From CAUZFZ01 sp963579025 (GTDB lineage Bacteria > Planctomycetota > Planctomycetia > Planctomycetales > Planctomycetaceae): a DNA stretch of 23,261 bases. How positions within the stretch are numbered: the first letter of the stretch is position 1; every line of letters starts with the position of its first letter. The notes under the pieces were generated by a model. That model was not told the origin of the DNA, made no database searches, and was given only the letters and a program-made list of their open reading frames with translations. Positions 1-7,207 of the stretch are shown one piece after another. The stretch covers positions 1 through 23,261 of the forward strand of contig CAUZFZ010000162.1 of assembly GCA_963579025.1 (NCBI GenBank), given 5' to 3'. Position numbers and translations under genes: made by a program.

Positions 1-63
1 AGACTCCCTCCGGGGCTGAGCTGTCTTCAGTCCGCACACCACATGCGGGAGTCTGGCTTTTTT
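1..63 (+). terminator. Rho-independent-type terminator of a gene to the left
   Basis: An 8-bp perfect inverted repeat (1-8 AGACTCCC with 47-54 GGGAGTCT) closes a stem that is followed by GGC and six T residues (58-63). A smaller hairpin (32-36 CCGCA with 44-48 TGCGG) competes for the same right arm. The geometry fits the 3' end of a + strand gene outside the window. The 38-base loop is long, so the fold is plausible rather than certain. Confidence 0.5.
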
Positions 64-121
64 CATAATCATCCATTTCAGCGATACCCCGATTTTTACA
101 ACGCCAGAATCCTTAACGGCG

Positions 122-255
122 TTGCCCCGAGGGGGGAGAAGGTGGCCGCAGGCCGGATGAGGGGGGCGCGCCGCTGGAGTCGGCAAACGAACCCCCGTCC
201 GACACCCCCTCTCCCGCCCTGCGGGCACCCTCTCCCCCTCAAGGGGGAGAGGGGA
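122..255. repeat. Palindromic intergenic repeat rich in G and C runs
   Basis: The left half (about 126-166, CCCCGAGGGGGGAGAAGG...) is an imperfect inverted copy of the right half (about 206-254, CCCCTCTCCCGCCCTGCG...). The right half ends in its own small palindrome, CCCCCTCAAGGGGG. This resembles the dispersed extragenic palindromes common in planctomycete genomes. It ends three bases before the start codon at 258, and its GGGGGAGAGGGG tail sits where a ribosome binding site would be. No gene is seen in 64-257. Confidence 0.7.
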
Positions 256-257
256 CG

Positions 258-2225
258 ATGCACGACCAACGTCAGCGGCAACTGGCGATCCTGCGTCTGA
301 CCGGTTTGTTCGACCGGCCGATCACGTCGGACTGCCTGGCCGCTCTGCGGGCCGACCCGCCGATCCCCGGCCTGACCGACGCCATCACCCCGCTGACCGA
401 CGCGCAGTGGAACACCGCCCTCAACCGCCTGGCATCCATCGACCTGATCTCTCTGACGACCGACGGCAGGCTGGGGCCGAACGAAGTGAGTCCCCAGAGC
501 GAACACGCTGGGCGCTCGCTGTCGCTCGACCCCAGCCACCCGCCACTGACGACCGACTCGTCTGTTCCCTGTTCCCCATTCCCTGCTCCCTCTCAACTCG
601 ACGCTCATCCGCTGATCCGCGAGTACTTCGCCGTGCAGCTTCGGACGCAGCACGCCGAGGCGTTCCGCGCCGCTCACGGGCGGCTGTTCGATCACCTGTG
701 CGAGTCGACGCCGCATCGTCCGGATGGTCTGGACGGTCTGCAGCCGCTGTATCAGGCCGTCGTCCACGGCTGTCTGGCCGGGCGACAGCAGGATGCGCTG
801 CACAAGGTCTACGACGACCGCATCCTCCGCGGCACCGGGAACGATGGCTTCTACAGCAGCAAAAAACTCGGCGCGATCGGATCGGACCTGTCCGCCGTGG
901 CCGCCTTCTTTGACCAGCCGTGGAGCCGCCTGTCGCCGAACCTGAGCGAAGCGGATCAGGCCTGGCTGCTCAACTACGCCGGGTTCAGTCTCCGCGCCCT
1001 CGGCCGCCTCACCGAAGCGCTGGAGCCGATGCGGGTTGGATTGGAAAAACGGATCGAGCAAGAGGTCTGGAAGAGCGCCGCAATTATTTCCAGCAACCTG
1101 AGCGAGTTGGAAGTGACGCTTGGTCGTCTGGAGTCCGCCGTCGCCGACGCTCGCCGCGGCATCGACTTCGCCGACCGCAGCGGCGACGCGTTCGAGCAAA
1201 TGTCCGAACGCACCACCGCCGCCGACGCCCTGCACCAGTCGGGAGCCGCGGACGAGGCCCGAGGTCTGTTCGCCGACGCCGAACGCATGCAGCAGGCACG
1301 TCAGCCGCAGTTCGACCTGCTCTACTCGCTAGGCGGCTTCCAGTACTGCGACCTGCTGCTGGCCCCCGCCGAACGCGCCGCCTGGCGAGCGTTCCTGCAC
1401 CATCGCGATGCAATCACGATCTCCCCCCACCGACCCCGTGTCGGTGGATCGATGACCGGCAGCTACCCGGCGCACAATTCCTCGACACAATCTGCAGCAA
1501 CAGGCGTATCCCGGCCCAGCGATCCCGCAATGGGCAATGGAGCAGAAACCTCGCGGCAGGTAGCTGCCGATCATGGATACACCGACGCAGGGTCGGCGGG
1601 GGGAGATTCAGACGCAGCGCTCCAGGCCTGCACCGAAGTCGAACGCCGAGCCACAACCGTGAAACAGCGTCGAACGGGGCTTCCGACTTACGTGCTCCTC
1701 GACATCGCTCTGGACAACCTCACGCTGTCGCGGGCGACATTGTACGCGTGGCTGCTGCGAGCGGACTCGTCGAGCCTCGTGGATCCGTCCGCCTTCAGCC
1801 TGCCGCCCTCGCTGTCCGACGCCGTCAACGGCCTCCGCGAAGCGGGCCAGTTTGACGAAACTCCGAAAGGCCTGCTGACGTCCTCGGTGTGTCACGTGCT
1901 GGCCGGCGAGTTGGAACTCGCGGTCGACGAGCTGAACGAAGCCCTCCAGATCGCCCGCCGAGGCCCCATGCCGCTCTTCCACGCCGACATCCTCCTCACC
2001 CGCGCCCGACTGTTCGCCGTAGGGCCGGTTCCCACCGGCCGTGTTGGTGAAGGCAATGCGGCCGGTGGGAACCGGCCCTACCCGTGGGACACCACCCCGC
2101 AAGCCGACCTCGCGGAAGCCCGTCGTCTGATCAAGCACCACGGCTACCTGCGGCGAATGCCCGAACTCGAAGACGCCGAACAGGCGCTGGGAAGCGTGAT
2201 CCCGCCGACGCAGGCACTCGAATGA
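258..2225 (+). CDS. STAND/NB-ARC-type protein lacking its NTPase: winged helix plus TPR solenoid, with repeat insertions
   Basis: The 655-residue product matches from memory the C-terminal half of STAND (NB-ARC-like) regulators. The winged-helix start is seen in ILRLTGLFDRP (residues 10-20), IPGLTDAITPL and LDAHPLIREYFAVQL (about 114-128). A helical TPR-like solenoid follows (about 140-380 and 450-650), including AWLLNYAGFSLRALGRL and LADAR-type repeats. No P-loop or NB-ARC motif exists, and the frame closes at a TAA at 114-116, so the N-terminal sensor/NTPase half is missing. Three stretches are not solenoid-like and coincide with palindromic DNA: residues about 71-111, 388-450 and 588-608. 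All keep the frame open. The ATG follows GGGGGAGAGGGGAC supplied by the upstream repeat. It is either a decaying remnant that happens to stay open or a repurposed TPR protein. The full-length family acts in signalling or defence. Confidence 0.7.
   Translation: MHDQRQRQLAILRLTGLFDRPITSDCLAALRADPPIPGLTDAITPLTDAQWNTALNRLASIDLISLTTDGRLGPNEVSPQSEHAGRSLSLDPSHPPLTTDSSVPCSPFPAPSQLDAHPLIREYFAVQLRTQHAEAFRAAHGRLFDHLCESTPHRPDGLDGLQPLYQAVVHGCLAGRQQDALHKVYDDRILRGTGNDGFYSSKKLGAIGSDLSAVAAFFDQPWSRLSPNLSEADQAWLLNYAGFSLRALGRLTEALEPMRVGLEKRIEQEVWKSAAIISSNLSELEVTLGRLESAVADARRGIDFADRSGDAFEQMSERTTAADALHQSGAADEARGLFADAERMQQARQPQFDLLYSLGGFQYCDLLLAPAERAAWRAFLHHRDAITISPHRPRVGGSMTGSYPAHNSSTQSAATGVSRPSDPAMGNGAETSRQVAADHGYTDAGSAGGDSDAALQACTEVERRATTVKQRRTGLPTYVLLDIALDNLTLSRATLYAWLLRADSSSLVDPSAFSLPPSLSDAVNGLREAGQFDETPKGLLTSSVCHVLAGELELAVDELNEALQIARRGPMPLFHADILLTRARLFAVGPVPTGRVGEGNAAGGNRPYPWDTTPQADLAEARRLIKHHGYLRRMPELEDAEQALGSVIPPTQALE
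469..590. repeat. Composite repeat inserted in frame in the STAND gene
   Basis: An 8-bp inverted repeat (469-476 GGCTGGGG with 530-537 CCCCAGCC) bounds a 69-bp, 23-codon segment. It is followed by an iterated CTGTTCCC-type tract (561-590). Homologues of this winged helix run almost directly from the equivalent of DGRL to LDAHPLIREYF, so the ~40 residues encoded here look inserted. They are rich in S and P and have no helical pattern. Confidence 0.6.
1419..1607. mobile_element. MITE-like 189-bp element with ~50-bp terminal inverted repeats, in frame in the STAND gene
   Basis: Bases 1419-1468 and the reverse complement of 1558-1607 match at about 43 of 50 positions, starting ATCTCCCCCC and running through GCAGCTACC. 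The element is exactly 63 codons long, begins on a codon boundary and has no stop in the host frame. It adds residues 388-450 (G, S, P, T rich) between two solenoid segments. It encodes no transposase, so any movement would need one elsewhere. No convincing target duplication is visible. Confidence 0.75.
2019..2081. repeat. 63-bp palindromic element with perfect 22-bp arms, in frame in the STAND gene
   Basis: The arm 2019-2040 (GTAGGGCCGGTTCCCACCGG...) is perfectly complementary to 2060-2081, with a 19-base loop. The element is 21 codons long, lies on a codon boundary and encodes residues 588-608 of the host protein with no stop. It can form a very stable hairpin in the mRNA. The perfect arms suggest recent insertion or active homogenisation. 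Confidence 0.8.
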
Positions 2226-2245
2226 TCACCGGATCCGGCAAATGA

Positions 2246-2318
2246 CCTCACGCGGAGGCGCGGAGGCCAATGCTGGCAAAGCAAGACTCTGCGTCACCGC
2301 GTCTCTGCGCGAGATTTC
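2246..2318. repeat. CGCGGAGG-type intergenic repeat
   Basis: CTCACGCGGAGGCGCGGAGG (2247-2266) and a roughly complementary tract, ACTCTGCGTCACCGCGTCTC (2286-2305, continuing to about 2312), form an imperfect inverted pair. The style is that of dispersed intergenic planctomycete repeats. No ORF in the 2226-2876 gap looks coding. Confidence 0.5.
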
Positions 2319-2419
2319 GAAAGCCCGCGCACGGCACGCCTGTCCGACGCTGGAAGAATCTACGCGGCTTCTGAGGCAAGCTCGGAAGCCAGGGCCGCTG
2401 CGCGGCAGTCGAATTGTTT

Positions 2420-2535
2420 GATGATTGTCGATTGATGAGTTTTGATGGGCGATGTGTCAGGGGCGGGCACTTCCGCCGTAAATCGCCACCACTGACTCCA
2501 CTTCGAAAATCAACAATCATCAATCGACAATCATC
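2420..2535. repeat. Palindromic element with perfect 18-bp arms
   Basis: GATGATTGTCGATTGATG (2420-2437) is exactly complementary to 2518-2535. The arms are AT-rich, the 80-base centre (GGGGCGGGCACTTCCGCC and following) is GC-rich, and further partial matches flank the arms. It lies between the STAND gene and the DUF1559 gene. Confidence 0.75.
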
Positions 2536-2634
2536 AATCCACTTTTCAGTCGTGACAACAGGTTCGTCGATCTCGACCGGCAAGCCCCTATCGAGGCTGT
2601 GCCTCAGACCGAGTGCGGACGGCGAAGCAGGGAA

Positions 2635-2716
2635 CACTAATCCTCGCTAATTGACGCTCATGATTCGTGCGACGACTGTCGCCCGGATTAGCGAAGATCA
2701 GTGTCGATTAGTGTGC
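2635..2716. repeat. Palindromic element of the ATTAGCGAAGATTAGTG type
   Basis: CACTAATCCTCGCTAAT (2635-2651) pairs with ATTAGCGAAGATCAGTG (2687-2703) at 15 of 17 positions. A second GATTAGTGTG follows at 2706-2715. It is the third distinct palindromic repeat in this gap. The remaining 2717-2876 shows no clear promoter or gene. Confidence 0.6.
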
Positions 2717-2876
2717 CTGCATGTCCAGGAGTTGAGTTTGGTCAAAGGCCGGAGATACTGAGCACCGAACCGGACGCGTGAACCGCGTAATCGACACCGA
2801 CGGACATCGAGAAAGCACTTATGTCGGTGCATGAGATGGCGACCTTCAATCCCCTGAACATCATGGAGTGGACAGC

Positions 2877-5414
2877 ATGTCTCCAAAAGCCGCACGTCTT
2901 GCCTGGGGAGCCCTTCTGGGAGGTTGCCTGTTATCGCTGGGAATTCTCTCGCTGGGACAGGCTCAGAACGACGAGCCGAAAAACGTCGCCGAGCTGATTC
3001 CGCAGGATTCCGTGCTGCTGCTGAACTTCGATGGTTCCGCAACGCACAAAGAGGCGTTCGCCCGGACGGCAGCTCATCAGGCTTTGTTCGAGTCTGGTCT
3101 GGTTCCGTTGTTTCAGAAGGGGCTGGCGGAACTCGCCGCCAAATCTCCCGCCGGACCGGCGGCCACGGAAGGGCCGATGGGCAAGTTCTTCGAACATCTG
3201 TTTGAGCATGGCGTGGCAGTCAGCGTTTCGGTTGCTCCACCAGCGCCCGGCGGACCACCGATGCCGTTGCCTCAGGCGCTGCTCGTGCTACCGGAGGCTG
3301 CTGAATTCGCCGAGCCGATTGGAGAACTGCTGCAGCAGACGATTGGAATTTCCGTTGAGTCGCGCAAGATCGGAGATCGCACTGTCCAGACAGTTCTCGT
3401 TCCGGACACGCCGGGCGTGGAAGTCGGCTGGTGGGCGAACGGTGGTCATCTGGTGATTTCGGCCGGAATCAACGCGATTCCGGCGCACGTTGCGGTGGGT
3501 AACGGAGACACGCCCAATTTGACGGGTAGCCCATTGTGGAAACAGTTCGGTCCCGATTCGGTCGAGTTCGAGATGACCAGCGTTGCCTGGTTCGACATCG
3601 GAGCGGTACGCGACATGTTCAGCGGGATGCCGATTCCGCTGCCGCCGACTGACGACGGTGCGCCGGTGACCGTCGCAGACGTCGCGAAGGTGCTGGGCGT
3701 TGACAACCTGGGCGCGATTGTGAGTCAGGGTGGCTACAACGGCGCAGCCATGTGGAGCGAGACGGTGATGCAGGTCGACGGCGAAAAACGCGGCCTGCTG
3801 GCGCTGGGCGATCATGACTCGATCACCTTTGATCGGATTCCGCCCCTGCCAGTCAGAACGAAGGGTTTTGCGACGTTCAGCTTCAACACATCCAAGTTCT
3901 GGGGCGATCTGGTTTTGCTGATTCGTGAAGCTGTGAAACTGGGCCCGCCGGAAGCCGCCGCGCAGGCGGAACAGTTGCTGGCCGGCCTGCCGCAGATGCT
4001 CAACTTTGATCCGCAGACCGAGTTGTTCGACACACTGGGCAGTGCCGTCACGATCTACCTGGACGGTGGGCAGGACTTCTTCGGATTCGGAGGGCTCGCC
4101 AAGATTGTCGAAGTCAAAGACGCGAAGACGCTTCGCAAGACGATCGACCACATCCTGCTGCTGGCGGAAGGCGCGACTGAAGGCCAGTTCAAGTCCCATC
4201 GTGTCGAAAAACATGGGCGAGAGATTCTCACATTTGAATTCGAGGGCGTTGAATTCGGAGGCCTGACGATTGATGACAACTGGCTCGCTGTGGGTTTCGT
4301 ACCGCAGACGGTCGAAGCGTTTCTTCTGCGGGTCGACGGCAAGCTCGACAAATGGCAGCCCTCGCGTGAGCTGAATGAAGCATTGGCGGAGCTGCCAAAG
4401 GAGTTCACCGGCCTGACCGTAACCGATCCACGGGCGATGTATCGGTCGGTCCTGAGTTACGCTCCGCTGCTGTTCATGGGGGCTAAAGCGGGTATCAGGG
4501 AGTCCGGTCAATTTCCGCCCGACTTCGATATTCCGATCGGCCTGGCAGACCTGCCGCCGACCGAGGTGATTGTCCAGCCGCTGTTTCCCAATGTGATGAT
4601 GACCGTCAAGGACGAGAACGGCTTCCGCTCGATCAGCCGATCATCACTGCCGGCATTTCCCGTCGTGGGCCAGGGAGGGCTCGGCGCTGTGGCAACGTCC
4701 GGCATCCTGGTCGCGTTGCTCCTGCCCGCCGTGCAACAGGCACGCGCAGCAGCGCGGCGATCACAGTCAAAGAACAACCTCAAGCAAATCGGGCTCGCGC
4801 TGCACAACTACCATGATGTCCACAACCAGTTTCCAGCCGGGACGGTTGAAGACTCGGCTGAAGAGCCAGAAGACCGGTTGAGCTGGATCAGTTCCGTGCT
4901 GCCATACCTCGATCAGGCGCCCCTGTACCAGAAGCTCGACCAGGAGTCCGGTTGGGACAGTGATGCGAACTCGACATTCACGTCGATCAGCATCCCAACT
5001 CTGCTGAATCCCGGTGCGAATGGCGCGGTGGACGGAGTGACGCACTACGTGGGAATTTCGGGCCTTGGCAAGGACGCGCCGACACTGCCCGTCAACCACG
5101 AGCGGGCCGGCGTCTTCGGTTACAACCGGAAGACACGATTTCGCGATATACGAGACGGATCGTCCAACACGATCGGTGTCACGGAAGCTTCGGGCGAATT
5201 CGGTCGCTGGGCGGCCGGTGGCAATGACACGCTTCGCTCCTTGACGCAGCAGCCATACATCAATGGACCCGATGGCATCGGGGGCCCATACCAGGGCGGC
5301 GTACAGGTGCTGCTGATGGACGGCTCTGTCCGGTTTATCTCGAACGATATTGATCCTGACGTGTTCAAAGCACTGATCACGATCAACGGTGGCGAGGTGG
5401 TTCCACCATTCTGA
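2877..5414 (+). CDS. Exported DUF1559 (pilin-like) protein with a large N-terminal domain
   Basis: The product is 845 residues. ATG at 2877 is preferred because GGAG (2865-2868) lies 8 bases upstream; an in-frame GTG at 2868 overlaps that site. The N-terminus has a charged start and hydrophobic core (about 5-28), ending near LGQAQ, which is a likely signal peptide. Residues ~30-590 form a domain opening VAELIPQDSVLLLNFDG, similar in style to DUF3352-type planctomycete proteins. At 609-622 a hydrophobic GILVALLLPAVQQA helix is followed by ARAAARRSQSKNNLKQIGLALHNY, the hallmark of DUF1559. The C-terminal LLMDGSVRFIS motif (D815, G816) closes that domain. Most DUF1559 proteins carry this helix at the N-terminus as a pilin-type signal; here it is internal. 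It probably acts at the cell surface or in the periplasm; its exact role is unknown. Confidence 0.85.
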   Translation: MSPKAARLAWGALLGGCLLSLGILSLGQAQNDEPKNVAELIPQDSVLLLNFDGSATHKEAFARTAAHQALFESGLVPLFQKGLAELAAKSPAGPAATEGPMGKFFEHLFEHGVAVSVSVAPPAPGGPPMPLPQALLVLPEAAEFAEPIGELLQQTIGISVESRKIGDRTVQTVLVPDTPGVEVGWWANGGHLVISAGINAIPAHVAVGNGDTPNLTGSPLWKQFGPDSVEFEMTSVAWFDIGAVRDMFSGMPIPLPPTDDGAPVTVADVAKVLGVDNLGAIVSQGGYNGAAMWSETVMQVDGEKRGLLALGDHDSITFDRIPPLPVRTKGFATFSFNTSKFWGDLVLLIREAVKLGPPEAAAQAEQLLAGLPQMLNFDPQTELFDTLGSAVTIYLDGGQDFFGFGGLAKIVEVKDAKTLRKTIDHILLLAEGATEGQFKSHRVEKHGREILTFEFEGVEFGGLTIDDNWLAVGFVPQTVEAFLLRVDGKLDKWQPSRELNEALAELPKEFTGLTVTDPRAMYRSVLSYAPLLFMGAKAGIRESGQFPPDFDIPIGLADLPPTEVIVQPLFPNVMMTVKDENGFRSISRSSLPAFPVVGQGGLGAVATSGILVALLLPAVQQARAAARRSQSKNNLKQIGLALHNYHDVHNQFPAGTVEDSAEEPEDRLSWISSVLPYLDQAPLYQKLDQESGWDSDANSTFTSISIPTLLNPGANGAVDGVTHYVGISGLGKDAPTLPVNHERAGVFGYNRKTRFRDIRDGSSNTIGVTEASGEFGRWAAGGNDTLRSLTQQPYINGPDGIGGPYQGGVQVLLMDGSVRFISNDIDPDVFKALITINGGEVVPPF

Positions 5415-5720
5415 CAGGCCGCTGACCAGCGGTGTGAAACTGTGTCGGTTCTGCCGAAGTTTCCTGTCGCCCGGGTTGCACGCCTGCCGATGAGTAAACA
5501 GGACGGCTGATTGCAGGCGGAGCTGTCCCGCGTGAATTGTCCGTCGTTGGTCCGGATGACCAGGCGGTGATCCACGTGACTCGATTCAGGCCGGAAGGCC
5601 GGATCCGCGAGTGAGGAACTCTCTTCGGGACAGGGAGGTCAGTGCCGAGGGAGTTCCGACATCAGCAACCGGAGAGACGTCTATTTCACGGGCGTCGCCG
5701 TCAGAAAACGGGGGAACGTG
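5415..5720. other. Intergenic leader region with small hairpins
   Basis: About 300 bases lie between the DUF1559 gene and the small secreted protein. Short inverted repeats are visible: CCGCT/AGCGG at 5419-5432 just after the stop, and GGAACT with AGTTCC around 5616 and 5650. None is followed by a T run. No convincing promoter hexamers or ORF were found. Confidence 0.4.
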
Positions 5721-6026
5721 ATGCTGAAACGCAATAAGGGAGTGTTGCTGGGGCTGCTGTTGCTGGGGCTCATTGTCAGTGTGGGGAATCCGATTTCCAC
5801 ACAGGCGGCAGGCCGCGGGCAGCCATCGGACTGGAAGCGATTCTTTTACTATCCCTACCTGTATTACCCCCAGAACTTTAAGCGGGACCAGGGCAGCTAC
5901 GACCACATGTACTATCGGTACCCGCAGGAACGCCGGGTCCCCGTGTACAACAAGGACTGGTACAACTTTTATCCGACGGCTCGTCCGTATCACCGCGGTC
6001 ACCACTTCATTCTGGACGTGTTTTGA
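5721..6026 (+). CDS. Small Tyr-rich secreted protein of planctomycete type
   Basis: The product is 101 residues. ATG 5721 is chosen over the adjacent in-frame GTG 5718 because GGGGG (5710-5714) lies 6 bases before it. Residues 1-30 (KRNKGVLLGLLLLGLIVSV...) form a signal peptide ending near TQAAG. The mature part has about 13 tyrosines and many aromatic and basic residues, in motifs such as FYYPYLYYPQNF, YNKDWYNFYP and HHFILDVF. I recall near-identical short proteins across planctomycetes, sometimes labelled calmodulin-binding, but nothing in the sequence supports calcium or calmodulin binding. A structural or envelope role is a guess. A strong terminator follows, so it is probably a single-gene unit. 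Confidence 0.8.
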   Translation: MLKRNKGVLLGLLLLGLIVSVGNPISTQAAGRGQPSDWKRFFYYPYLYYPQNFKRDQGSYDHMYYRYPQERRVPVYNKDWYNFYPTARPYHRGHHFILDVF

Positions 6027-6076
6027 TTCCAGACCTGGGATCACTGACGGCGGCAGACAACTGCACTACCATCCGG

Positions 6077-6104
6077 CCCGCATCGCATGATGCGGGCTTT
6101 TTTT
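6077..6104 (+). terminator. Rho-independent terminator after the Tyr-rich protein gene
   Basis: CCCGCAT (6077-6083) pairs perfectly with ATGCGGG (6090-6096) around a 6-base loop, then C and seven T residues. It begins about 50 bases after the stop codon. It also argues against any start of the next gene at 6087. Confidence 0.9.
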
Positions 6105-6185
6105 GTTGCGTCAGAGTGGCAGGGCCACCCGGCGCATCCGCCCGCGGCTTGCGGCAAGACGATTCTCCCCCGCGACCGCCCATCC

Positions 6186-7184
6186 ATGACCGACGCGCCT
6201 GTCACGATTGAAGCTGTCGACCTGACGAAGACCTATCGCGTGTATCGAAAACGCGAGGGTCTGATGGCGTCGATCCGTGGTCTCTTCAAACGTGAATACA
6301 AAATCGTCGAAGCGGTCAAATCTGTCAGCTTTCAGATCGAATCCGGCGAGATGGTCGCTTTTCTTGGTCCGAATGGAGCCGGGAAAACGACGACACTCAA
6401 ACTCCTTGCCGGGTTGATCTATCCCACATCCGGCGATGCGAACGTGCTGGGCCATACGCCCTGGAAGCGCGAGAACGCTTATCGACGCCGGTTCTCACTG
6501 GTGATGGGGCAGAAGAATCAGCTCTGGTGGGATTTGCCCGCGCAGGAGTCTTTCCGGCTCCATAAGGAGATCTACCGCATCGATCCGGTCGACTTCGACA
6601 ATCGGCTTCGTGAGTTGACCGAATTGCTTGAGGTCGTCGATCTGGTCGGACAACCGGTCCGCGAACTGTCGCTGGGCGAACGCATGCGGATGGAACTCAT
6701 TGCGGCCCTGCTCCACCGCCCGGACGTGCTGCTGCTAGATGAACCGACGATCGGACTGGATGTCGTGTCACAACGCCGCGTGCAGGAGTTCCTGAAGCGC
6801 TACCAGCGCGAGCAGGGGATCACCGTCATCCTGACTAGCCATTACATGAAAGATGTCGAGGCTCTGTGTCGGCGAGCCATCATCATTAACGAGGGCGAGT
6901 TGAAGCATGACGGACCGCTGGAAGAAATCGTCGACCGCTTCAGCCAGCACAAGATCATCGAACTGCAGTTCTCCGGCACGAGTATTCCGGAAGGGCTCGA
7001 TAGTTACGGCCGACTGTTCGACACCAACGCGCCCCGCGCGAAACTCGAAGTCGACCGCAATCGGATTCCGGAGATCCTCTCGTCACTGCTGTCACGGTAT
7101 TCCATCGAAGACGTCAGCGTTCAGGAGCGTCCGCTGGAAGAGGTCATCGCTGAGTTGTTCGTGAGCCATCGGGATGATGACTGA
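6186..7184 (+). CDS. ABC-2-type exporter ATP-binding subunit (orphan)
   Basis: The 332-residue product carries a complete nucleotide-binding domain: Walker A GPNGAGKTT (61-69), signature LSLGE (161-165), Walker B LLLDEP (182-187) and H-loop TSHYMKD (His219). The long insert near residues 20-45 (KREGLMASIRGLFKREYK) and the C-terminal extension (about 245-332) fit the COG4586-like ATPases of ABC-2 drug or lipid exporters. The start at 6186 (MTDAPVTIEAVDLTKTY) is chosen because an earlier in-frame ATG (6087) lies inside the preceding terminator. No good Shine-Dalgarno is visible. Its usual permease partners are not adjacent: the next gene, 23 bp on, is a uracil-DNA glycosylase. The ATPase must therefore pair with membrane subunits encoded elsewhere. 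Confidence 0.88.
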   Translation: MTDAPVTIEAVDLTKTYRVYRKREGLMASIRGLFKREYKIVEAVKSVSFQIESGEMVAFLGPNGAGKTTTLKLLAGLIYPTSGDANVLGHTPWKRENAYRRRFSLVMGQKNQLWWDLPAQESFRLHKEIYRIDPVDFDNRLRELTELLEVVDLVGQPVRELSLGERMRMELIAALLHRPDVLLLDEPTIGLDVVSQRRVQEFLKRYQREQGITVILTSHYMKDVEALCRRAIIINEGELKHDGPLEEIVDRFSQHKIIELQFSGTSIPEGLDSYGRLFDTNAPRAKLEVDRNRIPEILSSLLSRYSIEDVSVQERPLEEVIAELFVSHRDDD

Positions 7185-7207
7185 AATCCGCGCCACCGGA
7201 GTCCGAC

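Noticed and set aside
96..1235. Long minus-strand ORF (379 codons) opposite the STAND gene
   Set aside because: Its protein is G/V/Q/R-rich low complexity with no motif; it mirrors the codon bias of the + strand gene.
3288..4511. Minus-strand ORF of 407 codons opposite the DUF1559 gene
   Set aside because: It is antisense to a clear family member, and the product has no domain, signal peptide or RBS.
6087..6185. Upstream start for the ABC ATPase at ATG 6087
   Set aside because: It lies inside a strong terminator hairpin and the extra 33 residues have no family homology.
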